The notes below the pieces were generated by a model. The model saw nothing but the letters and a program-made list of their open reading frames with translations, searched no databases and was not told where the DNA came from. Below, piece by piece: positions 49,630 through 61,627 of a stretch of 64,000 bases of DNA (within the stretch, counting starts at the first letter, position 1; the number at the start of each line of letters is the position of its first letter). Origin of the DNA: Desmodus rotundus (Eukaryota; Chordata; Mammalia; Chiroptera; Phyllostomidae); the NCBI RefSeq assembly GCF_022682495.2, contig NC_071397.1, positions 24,567,427-24,631,426 on the forward strand. The letters are read 5' to 3'. Made by a program: the position numbers and the translations under genes.

Positions 49630-50335
49630 CAGTCATGTAACACATAATGACATTTCAGTGAATGGTAGACTGCATATATGAGGGGGACCCTGAAAAACCT
49701 ACAATTTATTTATAAAAAATTATGTATTCTTACATGTTCAAACTTCAGTCACCTTCAAAATACTCTCCATTTGATGCAAAACACCTATCAAGGCGTTTTT
49801 TTTTTTCCACTGCTCAAAACGGTTTTTGATCTCATCAATTTTGATGGCGTTTAGTGCTTCTGCCGGTTTTTGTTTCACTTCTTCCATATTGGCAAAACAT
49901 TTCCCTTTGAGGACTTTATTTGGGGGAACAAAAAAAGTCTCAGAACGATATTGGGTGAATAGGAAGGGTGAGGCACAGGGGTCATGCCGTTTTTGGTGAA
50001 AAACTGCTGGACACTCAGTGCAGTGTGGGAAGGTGTGCTCATAAATCACTCATCATGAAATGGGCAAATGCACTGAAAGAGTCTTCAAACAAAATTCAAT
50101 GAAGTGGGATACAGACTCTCATGTTAACAGCAGTAGTACATTGATACAGATGTGCTCCTAAAAACCCCCTAGTGGAGAAAACCTGTACTACAAGGGGCTC
50201 ACCGTCTAGAAGATAATTCCATTTCTTTTTTGGGTTCCCCCCTGGTATGACAATGGTCCCATAAGATTAAAATGGAGCTGAAAAATTCCCATCACCCAGT
50301 GACCTCATACCTTTCATAATGTCCTAGCACAGCGC
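49630..50335 (+). mobile_element. Tigger-like (pogo) DNA transposon end, interrupted by a mariner copy
   Basis: The left piece (49630-49678) reads cagtcatgtaacacataatg, acatttcagtgaatggtaga and ctgcatata. After the mariner insertion the text goes on at 50246: tatgacaatggtcccataag, attaaaatggagctgaaaaa and ttcccatcacccagtgacct. Joined, this is a Tigger terminal region as I know it, with its usual cag start. The right limit is vague. Confidence 0.75.
49679..50245 (-). mobile_element. 567-bp mariner deletion derivative, copy 2, inserted into a Tigger
   Basis: It begins tgagggggaccctgaaaaac and ends with an inverted counterpart (ccaggggggaacccaaaaaa when read backwards), between duplicated TA. 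Minus-strand positions 50049-49738 are an open frame of 103 codons whose second half, KVLKGKCFANMEEVKQK then EALNAIKIDEIKNRFEQWKK, is the C-terminal part of a mariner transposase. The catalytic core is deleted, so it could move only with an enzyme supplied in trans. The length equals that of copy 1. Confidence 0.88.
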
Positions 50336-51374
50336 ATATTAAGTTAAGAAGCTATACATGTTATTATTTTGGGATTATCCACAATGTGAAAAATTCAGAT
50401 GTGCAGAATTAGAAGTTGGTGCTGAAATAAGGTCTGTTTCTGAATTCCTGATTTCTGCACCTCATGCTTGGCTTTGCTCTTGGATAGCGTCATCGCACTG
50501 GGACTAAGAGGTTGGGGGAAGTCCTCCAATGGCAGCACGTCCAGCATTGTGGTTGTCTGTAAGTTCTGCAGGGAAAACGTTTTTCTTTTCTGTTTTCTCC
50601 TGTTATTTAAGATTTTCGTCTTAATAGTATAATTGCTAAATAAAGAAGAAAGGCTGGAAAAGAATCACTTCTATTAAAAAATGATTTTATAAAGTTTACA
50701 GTTAGGTTGCAAATGTTTTCTATTTGAAGATTTTTGGATAACAAATACTACTATGGAAACTAAAATGAAACAAAGAGATAATGTAGACATATGGTGTGAT
50801 GAAACTTGCAAAGTTAATTTTTCTTAATCGACAATTTTTAAAAATCAGATATTTTAAATTACAATGGGAAAACATATTTTTAGTAAACTAATGATACTTG
50901 GGGAAGGTATTCTTTTTCAATAACTGCTTTATCTTTGTAATTACCATAGTTTGCAAATTGGGAGTTCAAACCTGCTATACTTAAATCCAGTAAAAATTTG
51001 GGTATTTGTACTAAAATCTGTGTTGTTTCTATTCTCTGTGCTTGTTTTAATGTGGTGATGTATGAAGATGCCTCAGAGTTACTTGCATTGCTATGGAAGA
51101 GAGGAGGGTTGAGGGACAAAATTACTTCTTCTTAACTGCCATGTGGATTTGAAATAGTTATTGGAATGCCCTTTAATTTAATGGTGAGTGTGTATTTGGT
51201 AACTCATTGCTTTTGAAAACAGTCAATCTTGTGAAAATTAATGAACTTCAAAAAACTGTTTTAAGCAAGCCTTTAAGTAAAATTTTAAAATTTATAGTAT
51301 TTGGCACATTGTCTATTTTGTAATGTTAATTCAATGTATTTTCTAAGATTTTAAATTTGTTTCTCAAATTTTAT

Positions 51375-51998
51375 TTTATTTATCCTATTTAAAAATTATT
51401 TTTGTATTGGTTTCAGGTATACAGGTCAGTGTTTAGACAATCATATAATTTACAAAGTTATCCTCTCAATATTTTCAGTACCCAGCTGGCACTGTACATA
51501 GTTATTGCAATATTATTGACTGTATTTCCTATGCTTTACTAATTTACATCCCTGTGACTGTTTTGTAACTACCAATTCGTAGTTCTTAATCCCTTCACCC
51601 AGTCCCACAACTGCCCTCTCCTCTGGCAACCCCCAGTCCACCCTCTGCATCTATGAGTCTGCAGTCTGTTTTAATTTTGTTTGTTTATTTGGTTCTTTAG
51701 ATTCCACATACAAGTGAAGTCATATGGTATTTGTCTTTCTCTGCTAACTTCTTTCACTAAACATAATACCTTCTACGTCCATTCATGCTGTTGCAAATGG
51801 CAGAATATCATTCTTTTTTATAGCTGAGTAATATTTTATTGTGTAAATGTACCACAGTTTTTTTATCTATGCATCTATTGATGGGCACTTGGGCGGCTTC
51901 CATATCGTGGCTATTGTAAGTAATGCTGGAATGAACAGCGGGGTGCATATATTCTTTTGAATTAGTGTTTTGGGGTTCTTCAGATAAATCCCCAGATG
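51375..51998 (-). mobile_element. L1 3' UTR and ORF2 end, reverse orientation
   Basis: In reverse order of the element, the text reads gtattggtttcaggtataca, tcagtacccagctggcactg, cccccagtccaccctctgca, attccacatacaagtgaagt, tatagctgagtaatatttta, ctattgatgggcacttgggc and agtaatgctggaatgaacag. This is the 3' UTR and last ORF2 codons of an L1M-type copy, 5'-truncated at about 51998. Confidence 0.85.
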
Positions 51999-52009
51999 TT
52001 TTACAAATT

Positions 52010-52245
52010 TTAATATGGTACACAACTAGCATAAAAGATATTGGTTTATACAGCAGGGCACGGATTTGACACCTAAGGACTGAGAGCCAAATCTCTCTTG
52101 CATAAAATTTCATTGAGACACAACCCTATCCATTTACTTCTGTTTTGTCTGTGGTGGCTCTAGAGCTACAACAGCAGAGTTGAGTAGCCACAGCATAGAC
52201 TGTAATGGCCCCAAAAGTCTGAAGTATTTACTATCTGGCCCTTGT
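52010..52245. mobile_element. hAT-like copy related to 19983-20183
   Basis: The words gtctgtggtggctctagagc, tacaacagcagagttgagta and agtatttactatctggccct are the inner part of the same 'ggtcggcaaac' family. The terminal repeats are not clearly kept. Confidence 0.6.
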
Positions 52246-54374
52246 CACCCCTGCCCTGGAGCTCAGGAAAAGCTGGAGCTGAACTTTCCTATGGTGTATA
52301 AAAAAAAAATGATTAAGGGCACCAGGCTGGGTGGGTGGGGGGCAACAAACAAACAAAGAAAAGCTAGGTTTAAATAAAAATATTCATATCAAAATTTGGG
52401 ATCAGATTTTGGTCCATGGAAATGAACATAGGAAATATTTAGAATAAACCCACGAGCAGGTCCTTACCTACATTTTAAGTTCAATCATTGTCATTTACTA
52501 AGTTCATAGGTACTATATTTGTAATTCAAAATGACCAATGCCTTTAAGCTTTCTGGTCCCTTGTGGTTGGGGACATGCCTGGCTTACAGATACCCTTTCA
52601 GATAGTGGGTGGGGGCTCTGATGATGCTGACAGGGTCATAAGAACCTCTAAATTTGAAGCCAATTCCAGCATGGATCTGTGTGTGTGTGACTTTGTGTGC
52701 GTATGAACAAGCACATTTCTCTTAAAAGGAGAATGTTGGCTAAAAAAGCTGCAGCTGTCAGGAAAATAAGAATCATGGCGTACCCAAATTCAAAAGTGGG
52801 CTGCGAATGGGGAAGACAGATTCTGCCGTACCGAGGGTCTAAAAAGCAGGCTTCGGTGTTGCTCATCAGTGAGCTAAAAGATAAGTGCTTTGTATGTAAA
52901 AAATGGTAAGTGCTTTGCCCTTTAAAAAGGGAATATAAAAATATTGCTCTTTTAATATGTCCCGTAGCCTGCCCTGGCTGTGAGGATGAAGAGAGATGGC
53001 ACTAAAAATGATAAAGCAATAAATCATAAAGCTCCAAAGTTCCCTTTGTGTCACAGGCCTTACATGTTCAGAAAGCAATAGCAATCTTCAGTACATATCA
53101 ATTTCCCTCCGTGGGATGGAAATTGAAGAAGCTGTGAGAGAAAATACTGACTAGAAAGAAAAATGTTTTTGCCTCTCTTTTGCTTTCCTACCTTGAAATT
53201 TCTGTAGTCCATATGTTAATTGGAAGTCTTAATAGTTCTAACTATAAGTTGATATCTAAAGCAGAAAGGAAAAAACGTGGGTCTGTGTCTCAGCTGGAAT
53301 CTGAAGTACACATAATTATTTCTTTTTGCAATGTTCAAAGAATTGTAGCTTCTTTTCACTCTCTTCATGTGTCACCTGTCTTTTCTTTTCATGCATTTGA
53401 AACTCACCAACTCTCCTCTGAATGATTTTCTTTTAGGTTCTAAAATTCCAGCATAAGTGAGAAAATGTTAAAAGGTATTAGAAAAATTTGTCATTTGGAA
53501 AGTTCATCAACATATAATTGAACATATTAATGATGACTGAGAGCAGAAATTTCCTTGTAATTATAAAAGTAAGAATTATAAGGTAGCAGGTCATTTTCTT
53601 GGTTATTGACGGACTGGACTTCGGGTCATTTGTAAGTTTAATTTGGATACCTGGTCAGAATCAGGAAATAATAGTAATTGCACGTATGTGAAAGATTCAT
53701 GTAGACCTTTACATAAGTGTTCCTGCAGTACTGACTTGTTCTTCCTTCAGGAACAAGTTTGAACTATTTGGTGTACAACTTCAGGAAAGTAGCCGATGGC
53801 TGAAAAATAAGCAATAAGGACATCCTGCCCTATTCCAAAAGCATTGAATTTCAGGGCTAATTTTTATGGTAGAGTCAGGACAATCCCTATTAGATACTCA
53901 TTTAAACACAAGATGCCTCCTTCTCTGCAGTGTTCAGAAAACTGACAACCACAAGCCTATGAACAGCCAGGCAGGACCCAGGAAGGAGGTCCTCATCTAT
54001 TCTGTCCATGAGAGGCGCCCCCCACGCAGTTCCCTCTTTACCTCTCCACATGTGTTCCTTGTGACGGAACAGAAACCACAGTCTGCGTACCACTTGAAGT
54101 GACCTTACAGGCTTCTCTTCATTTCTCCCTGGGCTTCTTTAACAAATTTGTCCTTAATACATCTTTTTCTGTCTTTGGACACCTACCAGTTTATTTTTCC
54201 TGATCTTTGCTTTCAAGCTTTCCTCAACTGACTTGCCTCCAGTTAATCAACACCTTCCTCGGGCTGCCCCACACAGTGCTATAATCAGCATCAATCACTT
54301 TTAAGTACCTCCACTCGACTTTCCTCATGTTGTATAATTTTCTTGTAAAATAGCTTCCAAAATAAAATAGAGGG

Positions 54375-54550
54375 CCATATCTAGAGCCAGATTGCCTGGA
54401 CTCGAATACTAGTTAACTGAGCGACCTGGGGCAAGTTATCTAACATTTCTATGCTCAATTTCTTCTCCTTTAAATGGGGATGATCATAGCACTTTTTCTC
54501 ACATAATTGTTTTGATTAAATGAGATAAAAATTTGGGGTAGTGCTGGAGA
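54375..54550 (+). repeat. MIR SINE
   Basis: The blocks agagccagattgcctggact, gagcgacctggggcaagtta, tttaaatggggatgatcata and tgttttgattaaatgagata follow MIR exactly in order; this is one of the best kept copies in the window. Confidence 0.85.
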
Positions 54551-54552
54551 CA

Positions 54553-55235
54553 TACAAGGGCTGTCTAGAAGGTGTCCAGCCATGTAATATGAAAAATAGA
54601 GACATTTATTGAAGAAGATACAAGATACAAGAAACATTGTAATGGGACAATGATGTCTCAGTCCCCTTCAAAGTAGGCACCTTGGGACCTCACACAGTTC
54701 TCCCAATTGCCATCAGCTACCCCATCATGTTTTCCTGAATCTTATCCATGGTCTAAAATCTCTTCCCTTTAAAAGGTAATTTTAGTATTGGGAAAATCCA
54801 GAAGTCACAGGGTGCCAAATCTGGGCTGTAGGGGGGCTGAGTCACCTGGGTGATTTGATGTTTTTCCAAAAACCTCAGTACAATACCTGACACATGAGTG
54901 GGTGAGATGTTATGATGAAGCTGCCAATCACCAGTTGCCCATAGCTGTCACCTTCTGAATTGTCCAAACAGTTTCCATGGAGGGATGTTCAATCTTAATG
55001 CAAAATTTGATGCATATTTGTTGCTCTACTCACTCAGCCATTTTGAATGTGACTTCCACACTGTACACATGCTCACTTGATAATGTCTATCGCTCCACCG
55101 CCTAGTACAGTGAAGTTGTCATTGTTCACACATGTGCATCCCAGTCCACTCTCCTTGGCTGCCAGCTTACATCGATATCAAGCAAATCATTCTTGTTATA
55201 TTAATAATGGCTGGACTTTTTCCAGACAGCCTGTA
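54553..55235 (-). mobile_element. 683-bp mariner derivative of a second family
   Basis: The ends form long inverted repeats: tacaagggctgtctagaagg then tgtccagcca at the left, and tggctggactttttccagac then agcctgta at the right. In the left part, on the minus strand, transposase-derived text can be followed (for example gccccctacagcccagatt-like and aagggaagagatttt-like wording), but stops and a large internal deletion remove any enzyme. From memory it resembles the ruminant Mariner1 group; I cannot check whether the bat copy belongs to that family. Confidence 0.8.
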
Positions 55236-55269
55236 CTAAATATTGTAATATATTTCACATGTATGACAT

Positions 55270-55995
55270 AATGATTTGATGGATGTATACATTGTGAAAG
55301 GATTCCCACCACTGAGTTAATTAACACATCTTTCACCTCACATATTCACCTTTTTTTTTTTTTTTTGGTGAGGACACAAGTTCTACTCTCAGCAAATTTC
55401 AAATATACAAAAAAGTGTTATCTACTGTAGTTGCCATGTTATATATTAGATCCTCACACCTTGTTTATTTTAACCAACATCTCTTTATTTCCCCTACCTT
55501 CTATGCCCTTTGTAACCACCATTCCGCTCCGTCTCTATGAGTTCAATTTTTTCTTTCAATAATCCTACATATAAGTGATACTACACAGTATTCGTCTTTC
55601 TCTTTATGGCTCATTACACTTATAATATCCTCCAGGTTCACCCATGCTGTATTGAATGGCAGGATTTCCATTTTTTAAGACAGAATAATATTCATATACA
55701 CACATTCATATATCACATGTTCTTGACTCATTCATCTGTCATACATTTACATTGTTGTCATTGCTTGGCTACTGGGAATAATGCTGCAATGAACATAGGA
55801 GTGCAGATATCTCTTCACAACAGTGATTTCATTTCCTTGGGATGAGTACCCAGAAGTGGGATTGCTGCATCATGTGGTAGTTCTGTTTTGTGGCTCTACC
55901 AGTTTCCATTACTATCCACAGTGAACAGGTGTTCCTTTTTCTCCACATTCTTGTTGATACAGTCTGCTGTTACGCTTCATTTTTCTTAAAAGTTC
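55270..55995 (-). mobile_element. Old L1 3' UTR and ORF2 end, reverse orientation
   Basis: The reverse L1M text is clear: atgtatacattgtgaaagga, ttaattaacacatctttcac, tttgtaaccaccattccgct, tataagtgatactacacagt, tggctactgggaataatgct, gcaatgaacataggagtgca and acccagaagtgggattgctg. A T-run at 55352-55366 lies inside the UTR. Confidence 0.85.
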
Positions 55996-56980
55996 AGTTA
56001 TTGCATTCTTCAGTTGTGTGATTTCTTTTAGGTACTTTTTATATATCTTGTCTTTTTGTTGAAATTCTCATGTTGCTCTCCTGACCTTGGGGACATCTTT
56101 ATGACCATTATTTTGAACTCTTCATTGAGCAAGGCACTTATCTGTGTTTCATTAAGATTGGTTTTGGGAGATTTATCTTGGTCTTCTGTTTGGAATACAT
56201 TCCTTAGTTTTTCATTACCTTGACTCTCTGGGTTGGTTTCTGCATGTTAGATAAAAAGGCCACCTCACACAGTGTTGACAGAGAGGCCTTGTTTAAGAAA
56301 TGAACCTTGTTAATTAGCTTGGCTTGAGCTCCTGGTTTCTCCCAAAATTATGTGATTGTACTTTCTTTGTTCTTAGTGGTCTCTAGTGGCTGATGATGTG
56401 CCAAGACCCACCAATGTCCCAAAGGGAAGGATCATAGTCAGCACCTAAGTCAGGCTGATTAGAAACTGAAACTTCTGGCAACAGCTAATCCCCTTCCAGG
56501 AAGAAACTGGGAGATGGGCATTTTGCCTACTCCTTGTGCTAAGTAAGCATGGGTGTATAGTCATGGGGTGGTGGTGCTCTTGTACTCATTTAAAAACTAC
56601 TCTTTGTATACAATAGTTCTGTGGGACTCATGAATGCAAGCCTGTTGGCTATCAGGGTAAGTTAATTTGGGGGGACCATCTCTCATTGTCAACTGTGAAA
56701 GCTGGGATGCCGTGTGTGAATACCATCTATTTCAAGAGAGATACTGGCAATGTGGTTCTATTGTGTTGGAGGGAGAAGGTGTCAGAAATGTCGTCCAGTT
56801 CCACTGGGCTATTTGAAGGATTGCACACAGTGCCTAGATGCATGAAAATTACAAGACTGACTCTTCCACAGTAATTTATAAAATAGGCAATCAAACCCCT
56901 TACAGGGAAGACTGGTAAATGGGCATTTTCACCTGCTCCCTGTGTGCTGAACTCTAGGGGGTAGCTGTGACAAATTCTCG
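55996..56980 (-). repeat. L1 5'-region-like segment, reverse orientation
   Basis: Wording such as ttttgaactcttcattgagc, gcacttatctgtgtttcatt and ctgggttggtttctgcatgt, then ggactcatgaatgcaagcct and tattggctatcag-like text, resembles an L1 ORF1/5' UTR in reverse. Similar wording recurs at 58355-58745. Family assignment is loose. Confidence 0.45.
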
Positions 56981-56984
56981 TGTA

Positions 56985-57720
56985 CCCATTAAGAACTGCT
57001 TTTTTTGGAAAACCTCAAAATATCTAACTTTACACCTAAAGGAACTAAAAAAAGAAGAAGAAATAAAGCCAAATTTAGTAGAAGGGAGGAAATAAAGATT
57101 AGAGCAGTAATAAATAAAACAGGTTAAAAAAACAACAGCAAAGATCAATGAAACTAAGAGCTGGTTCTTTGAAAAGATAAAATTGACAAACCTTTAGTCA
57201 GACTCATCAAGAAAAAAAAGAGAGGGCCCACATAAACAAAATTGAAGTAAAAGAGAAGTTATAGCTGACACCAAGGAAACACAAAGGATCATGGGAGGCT
57301 GAACAACAACAAATTGGGCAATCTAGGAGAAATGAATAAATTCCTAGAAACACAAATTTCCTATACTGAAATAGAAATGGAAAATCTGAATAGATCAGTT
57401 ACTAGCAAGGAGATTGAATCAGTAATCAAAAAACTCCCCCCCAAAACAAGATTACAATGCAAGATGGATTCATGGGTGAGTTCTACTAAACATTTAAAAA
57501 AGATTTATTACTTATTCTTCTCAAACTCTTCCAAAAATTATTTCCAAACTTATCTCAGAGGGTCAGCATTACCCTTATACCACAACTAAATACCACACAC
57601 ACACACACACACAGAGGCACTCATAGACATTATAGGCCAATATCCATGATGAACATAGATGCAAAAATCCTCAATAAGACATTAACAAACTGAATTCAAC
57701 AATACATTGTATAAATTCTA
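56985..57720 (+). pseudogene. L1 ORF2 endonuclease-reverse transcriptase linker fragment
   Basis: ORF2 wording runs in order: ctttacacctaaaggaacta, cagcaaagatcaatgaaact, aagagctggttctttgaaaa, agtcagactcatcaagaaaa, atgaataaattcctagaaac, cagtaatcaaaaaactcccc, aagatggattcatgggtgag, cattacccttataccacaac and ggccaatatccatgatgaac. It is broken by indels, by stops and by a (CA)n run at 57596-57613. Reverse transcriptase activity is impossible. Confidence 0.85.
57594..57614. repeat. (CA)n microsatellite inside the L1 fragment
   Basis: About nine CA units where the ORF2 text would read caaaaccagacaaagaca-like sequence; it grew inside the dead L1. Confidence 0.85.
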
Positions 57721-58174
57721 GTGCAGTTCACACTGACTAAATATACGGTGGCTGATGTGCAAAAACTATATGGAACTCTGTCTAAGTAAGACAACAAAAG
57801 CCTGGAATACTAGAGGAAGATCTTTCAAAGAAAGAAGAGGACAGCTGTCACATTATTGTTCAGTGAAATGTTCACAGATTGCTTTCTTTCATTAGAAACC
57901 TTAGAAGTCCCTCCAAACTCATATTCTTTACTGGTGTAAGAACTCTTCATAAAACAGGTATTTTCTCTTTAGCTTTTCTAAAATGCATGCTTCAACATTT
58001 GCTTAATAAATAATTTATTTGGATAACATTTACTATACATTTTTCTAAAATTCTCTCATATCACATTTGTCATAGCTTTAAAAATAAATATTCTATAGTC
58101 TAAAATTTAAAGAAAAGAAATGCATGAAGAGGATCGAGAAGTCTAAACTGATTGTAAGATAAACAAGTCATGGA

Positions 58175-58355
58175 GATGGAGAGCACAGAGAAAATATAGA
58201 ACAATATTGCATCAACTTTGTATGGTGACAGGTGGTAACTAGACTCATTGTGGTGATCATTTCATAATGCATGGGAATGTTGAGTCACTATGCTGTATAC
58301 CAGAAACTAATATAATATTGTATGTCAATTATACCTCAATTAAAAAACATCTGCA
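58175..58355 (+). mobile_element. L1 3' UTR fragment
   Basis: The words ttgtatggtgacaggtggta, actagactcattgtggtgat, catttcataatgcatgggaa and gtataccagaaactaatata, then ttgtatgtcaattatacctc and an A-run, are the last 170 bases of a laurasiatherian L1 UTR. Confidence 0.85.
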
Positions 58356-58745
58356 CCTTTGTTTTCTATCGTCCCGTGAGTCTTGTGCATGCAAGCCCTA
58401 TTGGATTCAGAGCTAGAAGTTTTGGGGACCCATCCCTTGGGTGGGAAACAAAAGCTGAGGTTCTAGGTGTTTGGTGCAAGGCCTCCATTTCTCAGTGAGA
58501 AGCTGGGAATTGGGTTCCCTGCCTTCCACTTTTTTGGTGCCATGGTGGGGGTGGGTCTTATGGTAAGGGTAGGCATCAGCCTTTCCTACCCCTTTTGATG
58601 TGGGTACTTCCTCATTCCCCTGACATGTGAGAGTTGCTTGGCAAGACTAATTTCTTTCAGGAGGAGTCACTCCATGTGTATTCATTGTGTCCTTGGGAGG
58701 AGGTGGGCTCAGGAGCTTCTTGTGTAGCCATTTTGGTCCCCTTAG
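58356..58745 (-). repeat. L1 5'-UTR-like segment, reverse orientation
   Basis: It is G+C-richer than its neighbours. The words gcaagccctattggattcag, agctgaggttctaggtgttt, tcaggaggagtcactccatg and tgtgtagccattttggtccc resemble an old L1 5' UTR in reverse. It directly follows the A-tail of a plus-strand L1. Confidence 0.45.
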
Positions 58746-58869
58746 TGATGAAGTGTTTTTTGTTTTGCTGTTTGTTTTAAATTTAAGTTGGCCTAAGACA
58801 GTCCTATGACATAGATGCTGAATAAAAATCTTTACAAATAGGAAATATTTCCACTTAATAACTTAGCAA

Positions 58870-59030
58870 ATTAAAAAGACTGAAAATATCTAGTGCTGGT
58901 GAGGCTGTGGGGAAATGGACACTTGCTAGCAAGACTATAATTGGTTCAGCCTTCATGTACAATATAAAATGCACCACAATGAGGCTTAGTATTCGTGGTG
59001 TAGGTATGCAGCATTTAAGAATGACCCCAG
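58870..59030 (+). pseudogene. Probable L1 ORF2 fragment
   Basis: 'ctagtgctggtgaggctgtg', 'gggaaatggacacttgctag' and 'actataattggttcagcctt' resemble the 'ggtgaggatgtggagaaa...ttggtgcagcc' part of ORF2. The text then drifts into unassigned DNA. Confidence 0.5.
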
Positions 59031-59449
59031 TCTACAGTATACTCATTGCAGCACTTGCTGAGGAGCACAGAGACATCTGGATTGCTTACATGGTACACAT
59101 AGGTCATGAGGAGCCAGGGTTGCTGCCTGCTGTTCACCTTGTCAGCACCTCCCACCATTACCTCTGTGACATCTCACCTACAGAGGTTGGGTCTGATGCT
59201 GAGCTCAATGTTGGGGTTCTCCTGGGTGCTTAAAGGTTCTGTCATACATCATAAATCATAAATGGGATAATGTCCATTATCCTCTAGTTCCCCACTGTTT
59301 TTAAATAACTTATAGTACCACCTTCCTTCCTGAAGTTATGGTGCAGAGGACCCTGGCAATCACTTCATTGATCTACTCCAAACCATCTTGTTAGGTTAAC
59401 CCTATACCAGTATGGGAGCCATGGGCTGTCTCTTCCTGCTACATCTTGA

Positions 59450-59513
59450 ATTCTCTCTGCTTTAGACTTACAGTAAAAACCTCTCTGCTTTAGGCATGAA
59501 GTAAAAATCTAAG
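59450..59513. repeat. Tandem duplication with a period of about 30 bp
   Basis: The word ctctctgctttag...agtaaaaa occurs at about 59453 and again at about 59483, with a few differences between the units. Confidence 0.75.
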
Positions 59514-60114
59514 ATCTACTTTGATAGGCCTGACTCTTGATATGTTCATGGGATCTACAGGAGTTTAGAATATTTGTCTCTCTCTCCCAAGACCATTTTG
59601 CTATAGAGTCAAGAAAGCCATTTGGAGGCAAAAGCTGCTTAACTGCTTTTGTTCTGGGTGGCACTTAGCCTCTTTTTCACCGGGCAAGGAGCCTCAGCAT
59701 TGGAGTTGGATGACTGAAAGGGACTTGAGAGAAAAATAAAAATAGGTTGCTTTAATATCTTACCAGTATTATTCTCCTTATACTATAAAGGGGGAACATA
59801 CAAAGCAAACTTATTGCCCTTTGTTATTTTTAAACTGCAGGCATACACCTTGCCTTGCAGCCCCTGGACCTGGGGGGTAGTTGCATTAGTTGTACTAATG
59901 TGGCACGGGTTCGATTAGTCTTGTTTATGAAAACTTCTCTGAAAATGTCATATTTCCACATTAAAAAATATTCCACGTACTTTCAAGTGTCTTTCTCAGC
60001 CAAAAAATTACTTCTTACAACAACTGGAGAAATCACATCTTTCGTGTTTTCCGTACATGCTGTCCTTATAACTCCCATAATGAATGGGAAGTGTACTTCA
60101 CAATATTCCCCTTT

Positions 60115-60285
60115 TTAAACTTTTTCATTGGATGTATTGCAGTGATACTGGTTAATAAAATTATATAGGTTTCAGGTGTACAATACTCTAATACATCATC
60201 TGTATATTCTATTGTGTGTTCACCACCCCATGTCAAATCTCCTTCTATCACCATTTATATTCCCATTAATTAATAGAGAATTATG
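60115..60285 (-). mobile_element. L1 3' end, bat/laurasiatherian type, reverse orientation
   Basis: The words attatataggtttcaggtgt, acaatactctaatacatcat, ctgtatattctattgtgtgt and tcaccaccccatgtcaaatc, then ccttctatcaccatttatat are the reverse L1 3' UTR. Less than 200 bases are present. Confidence 0.8.
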
Positions 60286-61627
60286 GTTATTGGTTAAATG
60301 ATTTTGTTGGGTGTGCTTTTGTTCACATTTGGATATGCCAAAGTTCTTTCATTATTGGCTTTTTGTCTGTCAGTATTACCTCAAGACAATTCAAAGCAAA
60401 AGCTTTCTGCTTAAAAATGCCAAGAGAGCTACTATCAAAATGGCAGAGCAATGAGAAACTCTTCAGGGGGAATGTAAATTCACTTACAAGGTAAAACACT
60501 CATTTAAAGGTGAGTGACTGTACCCTGGCATGGTTCAACTCAGCTCAAATTTTAGCTGAATAATTCTGTGAAGCTCCATTTGTTACTTAATGTAGCTATG
60601 AAAACATATTGGCCCTTTGGTCTTCGACATTCACCATACATCACTTAGAGTACTTACTATTCTTTTTGTTCCTTTTAGAAAAAAAGTTTATTTTTCTTTT
60701 TTTTTACTGTTGATATAGAATATTTTGAATGACTTCTACTTGGAAAAATATGATAGAACTTTATGGTGAGAACATATGATTTACTGTGCCACACTATTTT
60801 GTTGATTTAGCTTTCAGATGAGCAAAAAATATAAAAGGGAAAAGTAAATGATTTAGACTAGGTAGGACATATTACAAGTCAAGTGACAAATATATCTCCT
60901 GAAAATGTGAAATAAGGTGGTTGAGACTAAATTTAGACTGTTTAAACCCTACAGGGATCATCTGTGTGTAGAACATTGTGATAATCTTCGGCAGAAAAAT
61001 TAGGCTTCATTGTAATCAATCCAGTGGAAGAGGAGTTCCCTTCCTCAGCCGCCTCCCTCTGGGAGTACGTAGGACACTCATAGGACCAAGTACTATTTTT
61101 ACCCCAGCAGGTACTGGCAGCAGCGTCAAGTCATCTTTATGAGTATGTGAGCATCCTTTGTTCACAGGTACTTGAAACTATTTTTAAAATGGACTAAAAA
61201 GTGCCAAAGCCATGTTATAGTGATCCAGACTCCATCTGATAATGAAAACTCTACCTAATTTTTTACTTTTGAACAAATGCAAAACATTTTTCAGGAGAAT
61301 CTTAAAGCAGTGAGTGTAACTACTTTAGTATTGTTGACAGATTTTTAAAAACCTCCCATTTTTTCCTCAGAACACCTAAATTTTTAATGTTTGAGCAAAA
61401 CAAGGTATTAACAACAGTTAAATATTTTAATATACCTATATGTTTTAGAGATTTTAAATATAATTGATACCATTAGTTCTCTGAGGTTGGAGATGAGACC
61501 TTGAATCTTCCATGCCTGCCTAGCAGCAAACAGTGACAGATTGAAGAGCTAGATTTCAGAGCTGAACATAAAAGGAATCTAAGGGAAAGATACGTAAAAT
61601 GTGGTTGGATATCCTAGCTTTTAAGAA

